A DNA stretch of 64,000 nt from Saccharospirillum sp039982735. GTDB lineage: Bacteria; Pseudomonadota; Gammaproteobacteria; Pseudomonadales; Natronospirillaceae. Positions within the stretch are counted from its first letter, which is position 1; each line of letters starts with the position of its first letter. The notes under the pieces are model-generated. The model saw only the letters and a list, made by a program, of their open reading frames with translations, ran no database searches and had not been told where the DNA came from. Location of the stretch: contig NZ_JBDWXV010000003.1 in NCBI RefSeq assembly GCF_039982735.1, forward strand, positions 62,001-126,000, given 5' to 3'. Both the position numbers and the translations under genes were made by a program. Below, in pieces: positions 7,121-15,934 of the stretch.

Positions 7121-8098
7121 ATGATGAGAAGTTCCCTGACAAAACTGGCCCTAGTTCTGGCCTCATCGGCTGCGATGGCTTTCGCCCATGCGGAAGAGAT
7201 TCGCATGAATGTGGTGTCATTCACGCCCAAAACCGCAGCGGTCTCTGATGGCTTCGTCCGTTTCATTGACGCGATGAATGCTGAATTCGAAGGCGAGTTG
7301 GAACTGAACTGGCGTGGTGGTCCGGAAATCATGGATCCGTTCAGAATGGCCGACGCAGTTCGCAACGGGTCGATGGACATGGCGTTGATGAGCCCAAGCT
7401 ACTATTCCGGTCTGGTTCCCTCGTCACCATCGTCAAACATTTCACTGAAGACCTATGAAGAGATTCGCGCTACCGGCTACTTCGACCGCATGACTGACAT
7501 TCATGCTGACCGGGGCCTGGTTTACCTGGGTGAAATTCCCGCCACCGATGTGAAATTTTATATTTTCCTCAAAGACGAAGTGGCAGACCACACCGAACTC
7601 GAAGGCATGCGCATCCGGGTATTCCCGACTGTATTGCCTTTCGTTCGTGGGCTGGGTGCCGAGCCGCTGGTGCTGCCGATCGGCGAGATCTACACCGCTA
7701 TGGAGCGTGGAGTTATCAACGGCTTCGTTCAGGGCAACCTTGGCTGGGCCGAGCAGTATGAAGATGTGGTCAACTACTACATAACACCTGCCATCTACCG
7801 GGCTGGGTTTAATGTCATCATCAACCCTCGTAGCTGGTCTCGCTTACCAGAAGATTTGCAGACTCGGGTACAGGCTTATCTGCGTGAAGAACTGGCCCCA
7901 CAGCTGGAAAGTGGCTGGCAGCCGATCATCGACCAGGGTAACCAGGAAGTGGCCGATGCTGGCTTCCAGGAAATCCGGTTGTCTGAGGAAGACGCAGCGG
8001 ATTACCAGAGTATCGCACTTGATCAGGCCTGGGATGATCTGGCCACCAAGATAGATCCGGCACTGGCCGCTGAACTGAAAGCGATGCTGGTAGATTGA
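7121..8098 (+). CDS. TRAP transporter substrate-binding protein (DctP type)
   Basis: A 325-residue periplasmic protein with a clear signal peptide (Lys-containing start, hydrophobic core, AFAHAEE cleavage region). The body has the DctP fold pattern, with a GMRIRVFPT strand containing the conserved Arg that usually binds a carboxylate, a GEIYTAMERGVINGF stretch and an aromatic-rich C-terminal half. It captures an organic acid and delivers it to the membrane subunits encoded directly downstream. A hairpin lies between this gene and dctQ. Neighbouring oxygenase genes suggest the ligand is the aromatic or heterocyclic acid degraded by the cluster (inference). Confidence 0.85.
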   Translation: MMRSSLTKLALVLASSAAMAFAHAEEIRMNVVSFTPKTAAVSDGFVRFIDAMNAEFEGELELNWRGGPEIMDPFRMADAVRNGSMDMALMSPSYYSGLVPSSPSSNISLKTYEEIRATGYFDRMTDIHADRGLVYLGEIPATDVKFYIFLKDEVADHTELEGMRIRVFPTVLPFVRGLGAEPLVLPIGEIYTAMERGVINGFVQGNLGWAEQYEDVVNYYITPAIYRAGFNVIINPRSWSRLPEDLQTRVQAYLREELAPQLESGWQPIIDQGNQEVADAGFQEIRLSEEDAADYQSIALDQAWDDLATKIDPALAAELKAMLVD

Positions 8099-8105
8099 AG
8101 TTCAA

Positions 8106-8137
8106 GTGAGCGGTACCGGTTTGTCCGGTCCGCTCAC
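8106..8137 (+). promoter_or_regulatory. intergenic stem-loop between TRAP binding protein and permease genes
   Basis: GTGAGCGG (8106-8113) pairs with CCGCTCAC (8130-8137), and inner ACCGG pairs with CCGGT. No T-run follows. Such hairpins protect the upstream message or damp readthrough, so that more binding protein than permease is made. Confidence 0.5.
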
Positions 8138-8162
8138 GTCTGTTTCGACAGGAGTTATTTCC

Positions 8163-8702
8163 ATGGGCAGTTTGCGATCTGATACGGGTGTTTATGCCAG
8201 AGCAATGCATGGGCTAAGCCTGATTAACGTCAGCCTGGCTGGATTGAGTGCTGTAATTCTATTGTGCGCCACCCTGTTCGTATTCCTGGAAATTGTGTCG
8301 CGGTTCTTTTTTGGCAAGTCTCAAATCTGGGTCATTGAAATCAGTGGCTATTCTCTGTTGTACATGACGTTTCTTGGCGCTCCTTACATGCTGGAGAAAC
8401 ACCGGCATGTGGCCATCGATATTCTGACCGATGCTTTGCCAGAACCTGTAAGAACCTGGCTTGCCATCATCATCGGCCTGACCTGCGCGCTCGCCTGTCT
8501 TGTCAGCACCTGGTTCGGTGTTGTGGTTTTTATGGATCAATGGGAATTTGGCATGCGTGAAACCACCCTGTTGGCCCCAAAGAGTCAATGGCTGACGATC
8601 GTGTTTCCGGTGGCGATGCTGCTGATGGCCCTGCAGTTTATTGACCAGGCTATTACCCAAGGACGGTCGCTGCGATCTCCGGGCTGGGGGTCACACTCAT
8701 GA
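8163..8702 (+). CDS. TRAP transporter small permease (DctQ type)
   Basis: A 179-residue membrane protein with four predicted transmembrane helices and the KHRHVAIDI motif characteristic of DctQ subunits. The frame runs upstream to a GTG at 8106 inside the intergenic hairpin, but the ATG at 8163 has an AGGAG site and gives the normal length. Its stop overlaps the ATG of the large subunit (ATGATG at 8699). It forms the integral membrane unit with DctM for sodium-driven uptake. Confidence 0.85.
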   Translation: MGSLRSDTGVYARAMHGLSLINVSLAGLSAVILLCATLFVFLEIVSRFFFGKSQIWVIEISGYSLLYMTFLGAPYMLEKHRHVAIDILTDALPEPVRTWLAIIIGLTCALACLVSTWFGVVVFMDQWEFGMRETTLLAPKSQWLTIVFPVAMLLMALQFIDQAITQGRSLRSPGWGSHS

Positions 8703-10018
8703 TGGAATGGTGGCAAACACTGAGCCTGCTATTGGGCTCCCTGCTGATATTAATGGCCCTGGGGATGCCAGTGGCCTTTGCCTTTCTAACCGTCAACCTT
8801 GTCGGTTCCTATGTTTTCCTGGGTGGCTTCTCTGGCATTGAGCAACTGGTACTCAATACCACCGGTGCACTCACGAGTTTTACCCTGGTCCCTATTGCGA
8901 TGTTCATGATCATGGGCGAGGTTATGTTCCGGTCCGGCATAGCAACAGATGTCATGGACACACTCGACAAATGGTTTGGCAAAGTGCGTGGTCGTCTGGC
9001 CTTTATGGCTGTGGGTGGAGGCGTACTGTTTTCCACCCTCACTGGCAACAGTATGGGGTCAGTGGCCCTGCTCGGTTCCAGTCTCGTGCCAGAAATGGAA
9101 AAACGCGGCTACAAGAAACCCATGTCTCTGGGCCCCATTTTGGGTTCGGCGGGTCTGGCTATTATGATTCCACCAAGCGCACTGGCTGTCGTGCTGGGTG
9201 TGGTAGCTGAACTGTCTATTGGGCGCCTTCTGATCGCGATCATCGTACCTGGACTGCTGATGGCCGTATTGTATGCGGGCTACATACTGATCCGATGCAC
9301 CATTGAACCGGATGTCGCGCCAACTTTTGATATACCGCACACACCGATGTCAGAAAAGCTGACATCGACTGTACTGAATATTTTCCCCGTCGGAATCATC
9401 GTATTCGCAGTGGTTGGCTTCATTTTCATTGGCATCGCCACACCCACCGAAGCGGCTGCTTCAGGAGCTGTTGCGACCGTGCTACTGGCGGTTATAAAAC
9501 GTCGGCTGAGTTTCAGAGGCTTCTCTGAGTCCATGCTCGAGAGCTCCATGATCTCGGTGATGATTCTACTGATTGTCGCCGGCGCCATTGCATTTTCGCA
9601 GTTGCTGGCCTTTACCGGGGCTACCTACGGTATGATGGATATGGTGCTGGGTTTGCCTGTCAGTCCAAAACTGATCGTTCTTGCCATGGTGCTGAGCATT
9701 GTTGTGCTGGGTATGTTCATGGGGCCCTTGCCGATCATGCTGATTACACTGCCCATCTTTGTACCCGTCGTCATTCAGTTCGGGTTCGACCCGCTCTGGT
9801 TTGCCGTCCTGTTTCTGATCGCCATTGAAACGGGGTCGACCTCACCTCCTCTGGGTGCTGGCTTGTTCGTGATGCGTGCAGTCGCCCCAAAAGGAACGAC
9901 CATGTCGGATATCTACCGTGCGGCTGTCCCGTTTTTGATCTGCGACTTTCTGGCGATTGGCATTGTGTTTATTTTTCCAGAAATCGTTACCTGGCCCGTG
10001 AGCCTGATGTTTGACTAA
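8699..10018 (+). CDS. TRAP transporter large permease (DctM type)
   Basis: A 439-residue polytopic protein with about 12 hydrophobic segments, a GNSMGSVALLGSSLVPEM motif and a conserved PTEAAASGAV stretch typical of DctM. It is the ion-coupled translocation subunit. It overlaps the dctQ gene by 4 bases, indicating coupled translation. Together with the genes at 7121 and 8163 it makes a complete tripartite system placed between oxygenase genes. Confidence 0.9.
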   Translation: MMEWWQTLSLLLGSLLILMALGMPVAFAFLTVNLVGSYVFLGGFSGIEQLVLNTTGALTSFTLVPIAMFMIMGEVMFRSGIATDVMDTLDKWFGKVRGRLAFMAVGGGVLFSTLTGNSMGSVALLGSSLVPEMEKRGYKKPMSLGPILGSAGLAIMIPPSALAVVLGVVAELSIGRLLIAIIVPGLLMAVLYAGYILIRCTIEPDVAPTFDIPHTPMSEKLTSTVLNIFPVGIIVFAVVGFIFIGIATPTEAAASGAVATVLLAVIKRRLSFRGFSESMLESSMISVMILLIVAGAIAFSQLLAFTGATYGMMDMVLGLPVSPKLIVLAMVLSIVVLGMFMGPLPIMLITLPIFVPVVIQFGFDPLWFAVLFLIAIETGSTSPPLGAGLFVMRAVAPKGTTMSDIYRAAVPFLICDFLAIGIVFIFPEIVTWPVSLMFD

Positions 10019-10066
10019 CCCCACCAGGCACTCTGACTCAAGGTCAGGGTTGCCGGAGGACGAGCG

Positions 10067-11653
10067 ATGAAGCGACCCAATTTTGTGATCTTCATGACCG
10101 ATCAGCAACGGGCTGACCACCTCGGTTGCTACGGAAATCGTATGGTGAAAACCCCGAACATCGATCAGCTCGCCAGCGATGGGCTGCGCTTCAAGCGGTT
10201 TTATGTTTCCAACCCGATTTGCCAGCCCAATCGGGCTGCGCTCATGACCGGGCAAATGCCGTCGGTCAACGGTGTTCGTCAAAATGGCATTCCACTCGAC
10301 CTCGACAGCCAGACTTTTGCGGATGTACTGCGTGAGGCTGGCTACAATACCGGCTATATCGGTAAAGCCCACTTTCAGAATGTCACCAACATCCCCGCGC
10401 CAAAGCGTGAACAAAGAGGAACGGGTGATGCTCTGAGCGACCAAAGTCGTAACAGCTTCAAACGCCAGCGTTCCGGCAAGCCATATGAATGCGAAATTCG
10501 TCAGCAATGGCAGCAGCATCCTGAACAGGACATTCCACTGCCCTACTACGGGTTTGATCATGTGAAGCTATGCATTGGCCACGGTGATCAGATAGAAGGT
10601 CACTACAGCGCCTGGTTGAATGAAAAAGACCCGGAAGCGGCTGCACAACGAGGCCCGGATGCCTCCCTGCCCACGGATCCTTCGTATGGACCCTTGCCAC
10701 CGCAGGCCTGGCGCACCGCCTTGCCCGAGCACCTTTACCCGACCCGTTATGTTCAGGAGCAAGCTTGCGAATTTTTGGCCCAGCAGGATGACAAAACGCC
10801 TTTCGTACTGATCGTCTCGTTCCCTGACCCTCACCACCCCTTTACGCCACCCGGCCGCTACTGGTCTATGTACGATCCGCAAGAGGTTGAGTTGCCTGAA
10901 TCGTTCCATCATTCAGTCGATGCAATCAAAGGGTTGTCGCCAAGCGCATTGACGGCTTACCGTTGGGGCAAAGAGCAGCGAGGGAACCACTGGCCCATCG
11001 CCGTTTCGGAAGATGAGGCCCGAAAAGCGATTGCGCTGAACTACGGCAGCATCAGCATGGTTGATGATGCGGTAGGCGACATTATTGCGCAGTTGTCGTC
11101 TCGTGGCCTGGCAGACGATACCGTGGTGGCCTTTACCTCTGACCATGGCGATTACATGGGTGATCATGGCTCGCTGCTGAAGCTCGGTTTGCATTTTCAA
11201 AGCCTGATTCGGGTTCCCTTTATCTGGCGAGACCCACAACTGAGCGCGCGCGCCGGCCAGTGCAGTACCCGTTTGGCCAGTGCCATTGATCTCGCTCCAA
11301 CCATATTGCAAAGAGCTGGCTTACGCATTCCCGTCGGCATTCAGGGGCAGAACATTTTTGACCAGAGCAAGCCAGCCGCATCTGTCCTTATTGAAGACCC
11401 GGGTATCGATGTATTTGCAGACTCGGATGCTGCCAGTGCACTTTACACCCTGGTGACCCAGAGCTGGCGGCTGACCCTGTTTGAGCATTCAGGGGATGGT
11501 GAGCTGTATAGCCTGGTCGAAGACCCACACGAGCTGAATAATCTCTGGAGTGACCGGGGCAGCCAGAACATTCGTGCATCTCTGGAGCATCAGCTGTTGC
11601 GTCGAATCATAGAACTTCGCGACAAGCGGCTAGTGGCGACAGCACGAGCCTGA
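10067..11653 (+). CDS. sulfatase-family hydrolase with Cys-type active site
   Basis: A 528-residue member of the alkaline-phosphatase/sulfatase superfamily. The N-terminal NFVIFMTDQQRADHLGCYG segment supplies metal ligands. The motif C52-Q-P54-N-R56 is the C-x-P-x-R signature, whose Cys is converted to formylglycine, and FTSDHGDYMGDHG is the second metal site. The TDQQR start recalls choline-sulfatase and phosphonate-monoester-hydrolase relatives rather than classic arylsulfatases. There is no signal peptide, so it acts in the cytoplasm. It follows the TRAP genes by 48 bases and may remove a sulfate or phosphate ester from an imported substrate before ring attack (inference). No dedicated formylglycine-generating enzyme gene is in the window. 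Confidence 0.8.
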   Translation: MKRPNFVIFMTDQQRADHLGCYGNRMVKTPNIDQLASDGLRFKRFYVSNPICQPNRAALMTGQMPSVNGVRQNGIPLDLDSQTFADVLREAGYNTGYIGKAHFQNVTNIPAPKREQRGTGDALSDQSRNSFKRQRSGKPYECEIRQQWQQHPEQDIPLPYYGFDHVKLCIGHGDQIEGHYSAWLNEKDPEAAAQRGPDASLPTDPSYGPLPPQAWRTALPEHLYPTRYVQEQACEFLAQQDDKTPFVLIVSFPDPHHPFTPPGRYWSMYDPQEVELPESFHHSVDAIKGLSPSALTAYRWGKEQRGNHWPIAVSEDEARKAIALNYGSISMVDDAVGDIIAQLSSRGLADDTVVAFTSDHGDYMGDHGSLLKLGLHFQSLIRVPFIWRDPQLSARAGQCSTRLASAIDLAPTILQRAGLRIPVGIQGQNIFDQSKPAASVLIEDPGIDVFADSDAASALYTLVTQSWRLTLFEHSGDGELYSLVEDPHELNNLWSDRGSQNIRASLEHQLLRRIIELRDKRLVATARA

Positions 11654-11709
11654 CAGATCGACAAGAATAGAAAGAAGACAGGCCAAAATGCTTGACGAAA
11701 GGACTCATT

Positions 11710-11758
11710 AATATATAGTATTGGTTATTCATATGATAAACAGTGTTTCATATATTAA
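11710..11758. promoter_or_regulatory. AT-rich regulatory region before the iclR-type gene
   Basis: This holds AATATATAGTATT (11710-11722), a degenerate copy of the palindrome at 1872. It also holds TCATATGA (11729-11736) and a GTTTCATATATTAA half-site (11745-11758) like the operators at 1921 and 5796. The arrangement suggests autoregulation by the IclR protein and perhaps cross-control by the GntR protein. No convincing -10/-35 pair could be fixed. Confidence 0.4.
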
Positions 11759-11838
11759 TATTTCGTCAGGCCATTCCGGAGCATTCAAGTCAGTTACTTG
11801 ATACGCACCGATACAACAATGAGAAGGCAGGACAGGAC

Positions 11839-12645
11839 ATGGCAGAACAGGACACTCGAAAATACCTGATACCCGGGCTGGAACGCGGGTTGAACATATT
11901 GCTCGAACTGAGCCGCAGCGACCGCGAATTAAGCTTTGCGGATATCTGTGCACGAGTCGATGTGCCAAAGGCCACTGTCTACCGCGCTGTCCAGACACTG
12001 GAATACATGGGCTTCATCAAACGTCATGAAGCGACCGGCCTATATTCGCTCGGCGTCAATATATTGAGGCTCGGCTTTGAATATGTCGCCTCGCTTGATG
12101 TCGTACAGGTGGGTCAACCAGTCATTGAGCAGTTGCGTGACCGCACTGGCTGCTCCAGCCACATTGCTGTTCGTGATGGTCAGGACGTGATTTACGTCGC
12201 TCGCGTCAGCGCGGCCAATGCCACCATTCGCCGCGTCAGCGTCGGCAGTCGTCTGCCAGCCCATCGCACAGCTCTGGGCCGGGTATTGCTGAGTGACTTG
12301 TCCCGTCAGGCCTTTGATGCGCTTTACCCGAATGAGCATCTGCCTGACAACAGCCCGGGCTCCCCCGGCACACGGGATGCGCTGTGGAATCTGATTCAGG
12401 AAGATCGTGAACGGGGTTATGTCATTAGCGACTCTTTCTTTCAGTTGGGCATTTCATCGATTGCATATCCGGTTTTCAACCATGAAAACGATATTGAAGC
12501 CGTTGTCAGCATCATGGTACCGGTTCATGAAATACCCGTTGAAGACCGGGACCGACTGCGGGCCTTTGTCGCCGAAGCGGCGACCACTATTTCCGGGTTA
12601 CTCGGTCACTCGGGGCACAGTAACGAACGAAAGGTCATTCCCTGA
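11839..12645 (+). CDS. IclR-family transcriptional regulator of the ring-cleavage operon
   Basis: A 268-residue protein with the IclR winged helix (LIPGLERGLNILLELS, VDVPKATVYRAVQTLEYMGF) followed by the GAF-like effector domain with SVGSRLPAHRTALGRVLL and a RGYVISDSFFQLGISSIAYPV stretch. The ATG at 11839 has an AGGACAGG site; the frame is open back to 11743 but that extension looks non-coding. IclR proteins bind small aromatic or carboxylic effectors and act as repressor or activator. It is the first gene of the downstream run 12767-19888 and is probably its regulator. Confidence 0.88.
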   Translation: MAEQDTRKYLIPGLERGLNILLELSRSDRELSFADICARVDVPKATVYRAVQTLEYMGFIKRHEATGLYSLGVNILRLGFEYVASLDVVQVGQPVIEQLRDRTGCSSHIAVRDGQDVIYVARVSAANATIRRVSVGSRLPAHRTALGRVLLSDLSRQAFDALYPNEHLPDNSPGSPGTRDALWNLIQEDRERGYVISDSFFQLGISSIAYPVFNHENDIEAVVSIMVPVHEIPVEDRDRLRAFVAEAATTISGLLGHSGHSNERKVIP

Positions 12646-12766
12646 TCAGTAGACGCAAGAATAAACGAAAACAGGGTTTTGCCAATCCGCAGAACCCACA
12701 CAATTTTGACTATCCAATGAAGGTGAGACGCCGCTAAAGACTCTGCGTCCACCCCTGGAGGACGGC

Positions 12767-13690
12767 ATGAGCCTGATCGGTATAGAAGCACTTGAATTTG
12801 GAATTGAAGATCGCGCAGCAAGCGAACAGTTTGCGACCGACTTTGGGTTAACAAAAGTAAAATCCGGCGAGTATCGCACTCAAAACGGTGCGCGTGTTCG
12901 TCTCTTTGACAAGACTGATCCGAGCCTGCCACCCGCCTTTGAGCCAGGCCCTACCCTGCGACGCATGGTGTGGGGTGTCGCGACTGAAGCCGATCTTGAC
13001 CAGTACCGTCAGAAGCTGACCGGCACACCCGGGTTTCACGACCTGGGCAACGCATTGGAATTTCAGGACCCGAATGGACTCACCGTCCGCATCGTCCTCA
13101 GCACACTCGATTCCGTGGAGCTGACCGTTCCGCCCATCAACCAATATGGCGACATGCGCCGTGTCGATGAACCCAGCCCGGTATATGACCAGGCTGAACC
13201 AGTGAGCATTGGTCATGCCGTGTTCTTTGTTGATGACCTCGAGGGGCTCGAAGCACTGGAACGGTTCTACTGTGACCAACTCGGGTTTGTGGTATCTGAC
13301 CGGTACATAGACCGGGGTGTTTTTCTGCGCATGAATGCCCGTGGCGGTCACCATAATCTCTTTCTGCTGAAGCTGCCACACCGCGGACGTGGCCTGAACC
13401 ACGTTGCCTTCACCGTAAGGGATATCCATGAAGTTATTGGTGGCGGAATCGCGATGACCCGGAGCAAGTGGTCCACCTTCATAGGCCCAGGCCGTCATCC
13501 CGTGTCTTCGGCTTACTTCTGGTACGTGAACAGCCCGCTTGGCGGCGCGTTCGAATACTACACCAATGAAGACAGCCTGACCGAAAAATGGCAGGCACGC
13601 ACCATGCACCACTCGCTGGAGTCCTTTACCGAGTGGGCCATCGAAGGCGGCATCGACTCGGATACTCGCCGCCAGAAAAAGCCGGCCTGA
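12767..13690 (+). CDS. VOC-superfamily extradiol-type ring-cleavage dioxygenase
   Basis: A 307-residue two-module vicinal-oxygen-chelate protein. The C-terminal module keeps the three iron ligands of type I extradiol dioxygenases: H150 (SIGHAVFF), H212 (GLNHVAFTV) and E263 (GGAFEYYTNED), with second-sphere His in GGHHN and Tyr after the Glu. It should open a catechol-like (or dihydroxypyridine) ring next to the hydroxyls. The N-terminal module is degenerate, as is normal in this family. A CTGGAGGA site precedes the ATG. The hydrolase gene at 14306 is the expected next step. Confidence 0.85.
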   Translation: MSLIGIEALEFGIEDRAASEQFATDFGLTKVKSGEYRTQNGARVRLFDKTDPSLPPAFEPGPTLRRMVWGVATEADLDQYRQKLTGTPGFHDLGNALEFQDPNGLTVRIVLSTLDSVELTVPPINQYGDMRRVDEPSPVYDQAEPVSIGHAVFFVDDLEGLEALERFYCDQLGFVVSDRYIDRGVFLRMNARGGHHNLFLLKLPHRGRGLNHVAFTVRDIHEVIGGGIAMTRSKWSTFIGPGRHPVSSAYFWYVNSPLGGAFEYYTNEDSLTEKWQARTMHHSLESFTEWAIEGGIDSDTRRQKKPA

Positions 13691-13773
13691 CGTGCACTAT
13701 TCAGTGAAAAACACTGTGCTGGAGATATCGACCGATTCACTGTCTGATCGGTCACCAACCACGAGGATCTGTC

Positions 13774-14295
13774 ATGTCTGAACAATTTGCCACCTGGAAA
13801 AAACCCGATGATCTGTCGTTTTCTGACTGGATTGAGTCACGCATTGCCCGGTTCAAAGGCCGCAAGTACGACTGGAATGCACTGAAATTCCAGGCCGATT
13901 ACGACCCTAAGTACCGTCGTGCTCAAATGCGTTACATCGGTACCGGCGCTACCGGCGTTGCCAACGATACCAACACCATACCGGCTGAACATTTCACGTT
14001 TTCGACCATGGTGCTGCCGTCCAAATGCGAGGGGCCGCTGCACGTGCACGATGACGTGGAGGAAGTATTTTTCATGCTCAAGGGCACGATCACGTTGACC
14101 TTGCAGGACGGCGAGAACACCACCGAAACCATCCTGGAAGAGCGCGATGTTGTGTCCATTCCACCCAATATCTATCGCGGCTTGTTCAACCACGGTGAAG
14201 AAGAAGCGCTGATGTGCGTCATGCTGGGAACACCCAAACCCAACATTCCGACCTACCCGGCTGACCACCCACTGTCCAAAGTAAAACGCAACTGA
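13774..14295 (+). CDS. cupin-domain protein
   Basis: A 173-residue single cupin. The first motif reads GPLHVHDDVEEVFFMLKG, with His-His-Glu metal ligands, and the second is in PPNIYRGLFNHGEEEALM. Cupins in ring-degradation operons act as dioxygenases, isomerases or unspecified helpers. It lies between the extradiol dioxygenase and the hydrolase genes with an ACGAGG ribosome site. The exact activity cannot be read from the sequence. Confidence 0.8.
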   Translation: MSEQFATWKKPDDLSFSDWIESRIARFKGRKYDWNALKFQADYDPKYRRAQMRYIGTGATGVANDTNTIPAEHFTFSTMVLPSKCEGPLHVHDDVEEVFFMLKGTITLTLQDGENTTETILEERDVVSIPPNIYRGLFNHGEEEALMCVMLGTPKPNIPTYPADHPLSKVKRN

Positions 14296-14305
14296 GCCAA
14301 AACGC

Positions 14306-15130
14306 ATGCTAGAACGGATGATCTTACTCAACGGCCAATGCCAGCACTACTGTGAAACAGGCCCGGCAGACGCGCCCATTATGGTTCTGCTACATGGCAT
14401 CAGTTCGGGGGCGCTGTCCTGGGAGCTGCTGGCGCATCACCTGCCTGGCTTCCGGCTGCTTGCCTGGGATGCCCCGGGATATGGCAAAAGCGACGCCCTA
14501 AAAAAAGATCATCCGTCCGCTGCCGACTACGCCGATCGATTGAACGACTGGCTCGTCGCCCTGGACGTCGACAATGTCATGCTTGTAGGTCACTCGCTCG
14601 GTGCGCTGGTCGCCAGTGCCATGGTTACTCGCCACAACGCACGCCTTGCCAGCGTCGTGCTGGCAGATCCGGCGCGCGGCTACAAACATCAGCCTGAAGA
14701 CGTGCGGGATCAGGTGTATCGCAGCCGTTGGCCCGCGCTGATTGAACTGGGTGCCGACGCCTTTGCACTGAAAAGGGCTCCTCGCCTGCTTCGCCCCGAC
14801 ACAGAGCCATCAGCCTTGAAGCGGGTCCAAGCAGGCATGCGCCGATTGAACATTGACGGTTTTAAAGCAGCAAGCTGGCTTCTGGCAAATGACGATCTGG
14901 CCGACTGGTGGCCCCCAAACACTAGCCTGCCGGCGCGCATTCTGTGTGGCGATCAGGACACCATTACCACTCCCGAGACAGTACAGGCGCTGGCTACAGA
15001 GCTCTCTCTCCAATACCGGAGTATCGCCTGTGCAGGGCATGCCAGTTACCTCGATGCGCCCGAGGCTTTTGCCCGGGAACTGATTGACCTTGCTGGCCAG
15101 ACCAACTTTGAAATGGAGCACCAACCATGA
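14306..15130 (+). CDS. alpha/beta hydrolase, probable meta-cleavage product hydrolase
   Basis: A 274-residue alpha/beta hydrolase with the oxyanion-hole LLHGISSG, the nucleophile elbow GHSLG (S97), an acid in GDQDTITT and a catalytic His in CAGHASYLDAPEAF. The size and position after an extradiol dioxygenase fit C-C hydrolases of the BphD/MhpC type, which split the opened ring into an acid and a dienoate. The start at 14306 is weakly supported; ATG 14318 is an alternative. It overlaps the next gene by four bases. Confidence 0.8.
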   Translation: MLERMILLNGQCQHYCETGPADAPIMVLLHGISSGALSWELLAHHLPGFRLLAWDAPGYGKSDALKKDHPSAADYADRLNDWLVALDVDNVMLVGHSLGALVASAMVTRHNARLASVVLADPARGYKHQPEDVRDQVYRSRWPALIELGADAFALKRAPRLLRPDTEPSALKRVQAGMRRLNIDGFKAASWLLANDDLADWWPPNTSLPARILCGDQDTITTPETVQALATELSLQYRSIACAGHASYLDAPEAFARELIDLAGQTNFEMEHQP

Positions 15131-15921
15131 GTTTTATGATTGAACAGCGCGTCGCGGTGGTAACCGGTGGCTCATCTGGAATCGGACTTGAAACCGTTCG
15201 TCTGTTGTTGTCACAGGGTGCAAAAGTGGCTTTTTGCGGACGCAATGAAGACCGTCTAAACACCGCGCACGATCAACTCAAAAACGAGTTTCCCGACGCA
15301 AACATCGTCGCCTTGCAATGCGACGTACTCGATGCGGATTCCTGCAAGCAGTTAGCGGCGAATGTGGTTTCAATGCTCGGTCCGGTCGACATGCTGATTG
15401 CCAATGCAGGCCAGGGTTTTGTAGCTCGTTTCGACGACACACCCAGTGACGCCTGGCTATCGGAAGCCAACTTGAAATTGTTTGGAGTTATCAACCCGCT
15501 GAATGCGTTTCGGAGCCAGCTTGCGGCATCCGAGATTGGTTCACTGACCTGCGTCAATTCTCTACTGGCTGTTCAACCCGAGCCGCATATGATCGCGACC
15601 TCCGCCGCCAGAGCCGCACTGTTAAACATGACTCACTCTTTAGCCGACCAACTGGTCTCCGAGGGTATTCGCGTTAACTCGATTCTGCTAGGTGTCGTTG
15701 AATCCGGCCAGTGGCGTCGACGGTTTGAACGGCGCGGCGATCCCAGCCAGAGCTGGGAAGAGTGGACCGCAGGCATCGCCACTGATCGCGGTGTTCCCAT
15801 GAAACGTCTCGGCAAACCGGAAGAGCCAGCACGAGCGCTGGTGTTCCTGGCTTCGCCGCTGGCCTCTTTTACCACTGGCGCCGCGCTGGACGTTTCCGGC
15901 GGGTTTAACCGGCACATATAG
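15127..15921 (+). CDS. SDR-fold protein lacking the catalytic Tyr and Lys
   Basis: A 264-residue Rossmann protein with a clear NAD(P) loop VTGGSSGIGLE, an IANAG motif and Ser145 in CVNSLLA. At the active site, where Y-x-x-x-K is expected, it has T158-S-A-A-R162 (ATSAAR). The rest of the fold and the VNSILLGVVESGQWRRRFE tail are intact, so it is not a decaying gene. I recall a subfamily with this same replacement. It may bind nucleotide and substrate without acting as a normal dehydrogenase, or use another acid. Start overlaps the hydrolase stop (ATGA). Confidence 0.8.
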   Translation: MSFMIEQRVAVVTGGSSGIGLETVRLLLSQGAKVAFCGRNEDRLNTAHDQLKNEFPDANIVALQCDVLDADSCKQLAANVVSMLGPVDMLIANAGQGFVARFDDTPSDAWLSEANLKLFGVINPLNAFRSQLAASEIGSLTCVNSLLAVQPEPHMIATSAARAALLNMTHSLADQLVSEGIRVNSILLGVVESGQWRRRFERRGDPSQSWEEWTAGIATDRGVPMKRLGKPEEPARALVFLASPLASFTTGAALDVSGGFNRHI

Positions 15922-15934
15922 GAGAACCCGCACA

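Noticed and set aside
12848..13612. Long antisense frame (254 codons) opposite the extradiol dioxygenase
   Set aside because: No ribosome site or family features; a shadow of a real gene in moderately GC-rich DNA. The same applies to long antisense frames at 34643-35413, 42641-43429 and 45445-46203.
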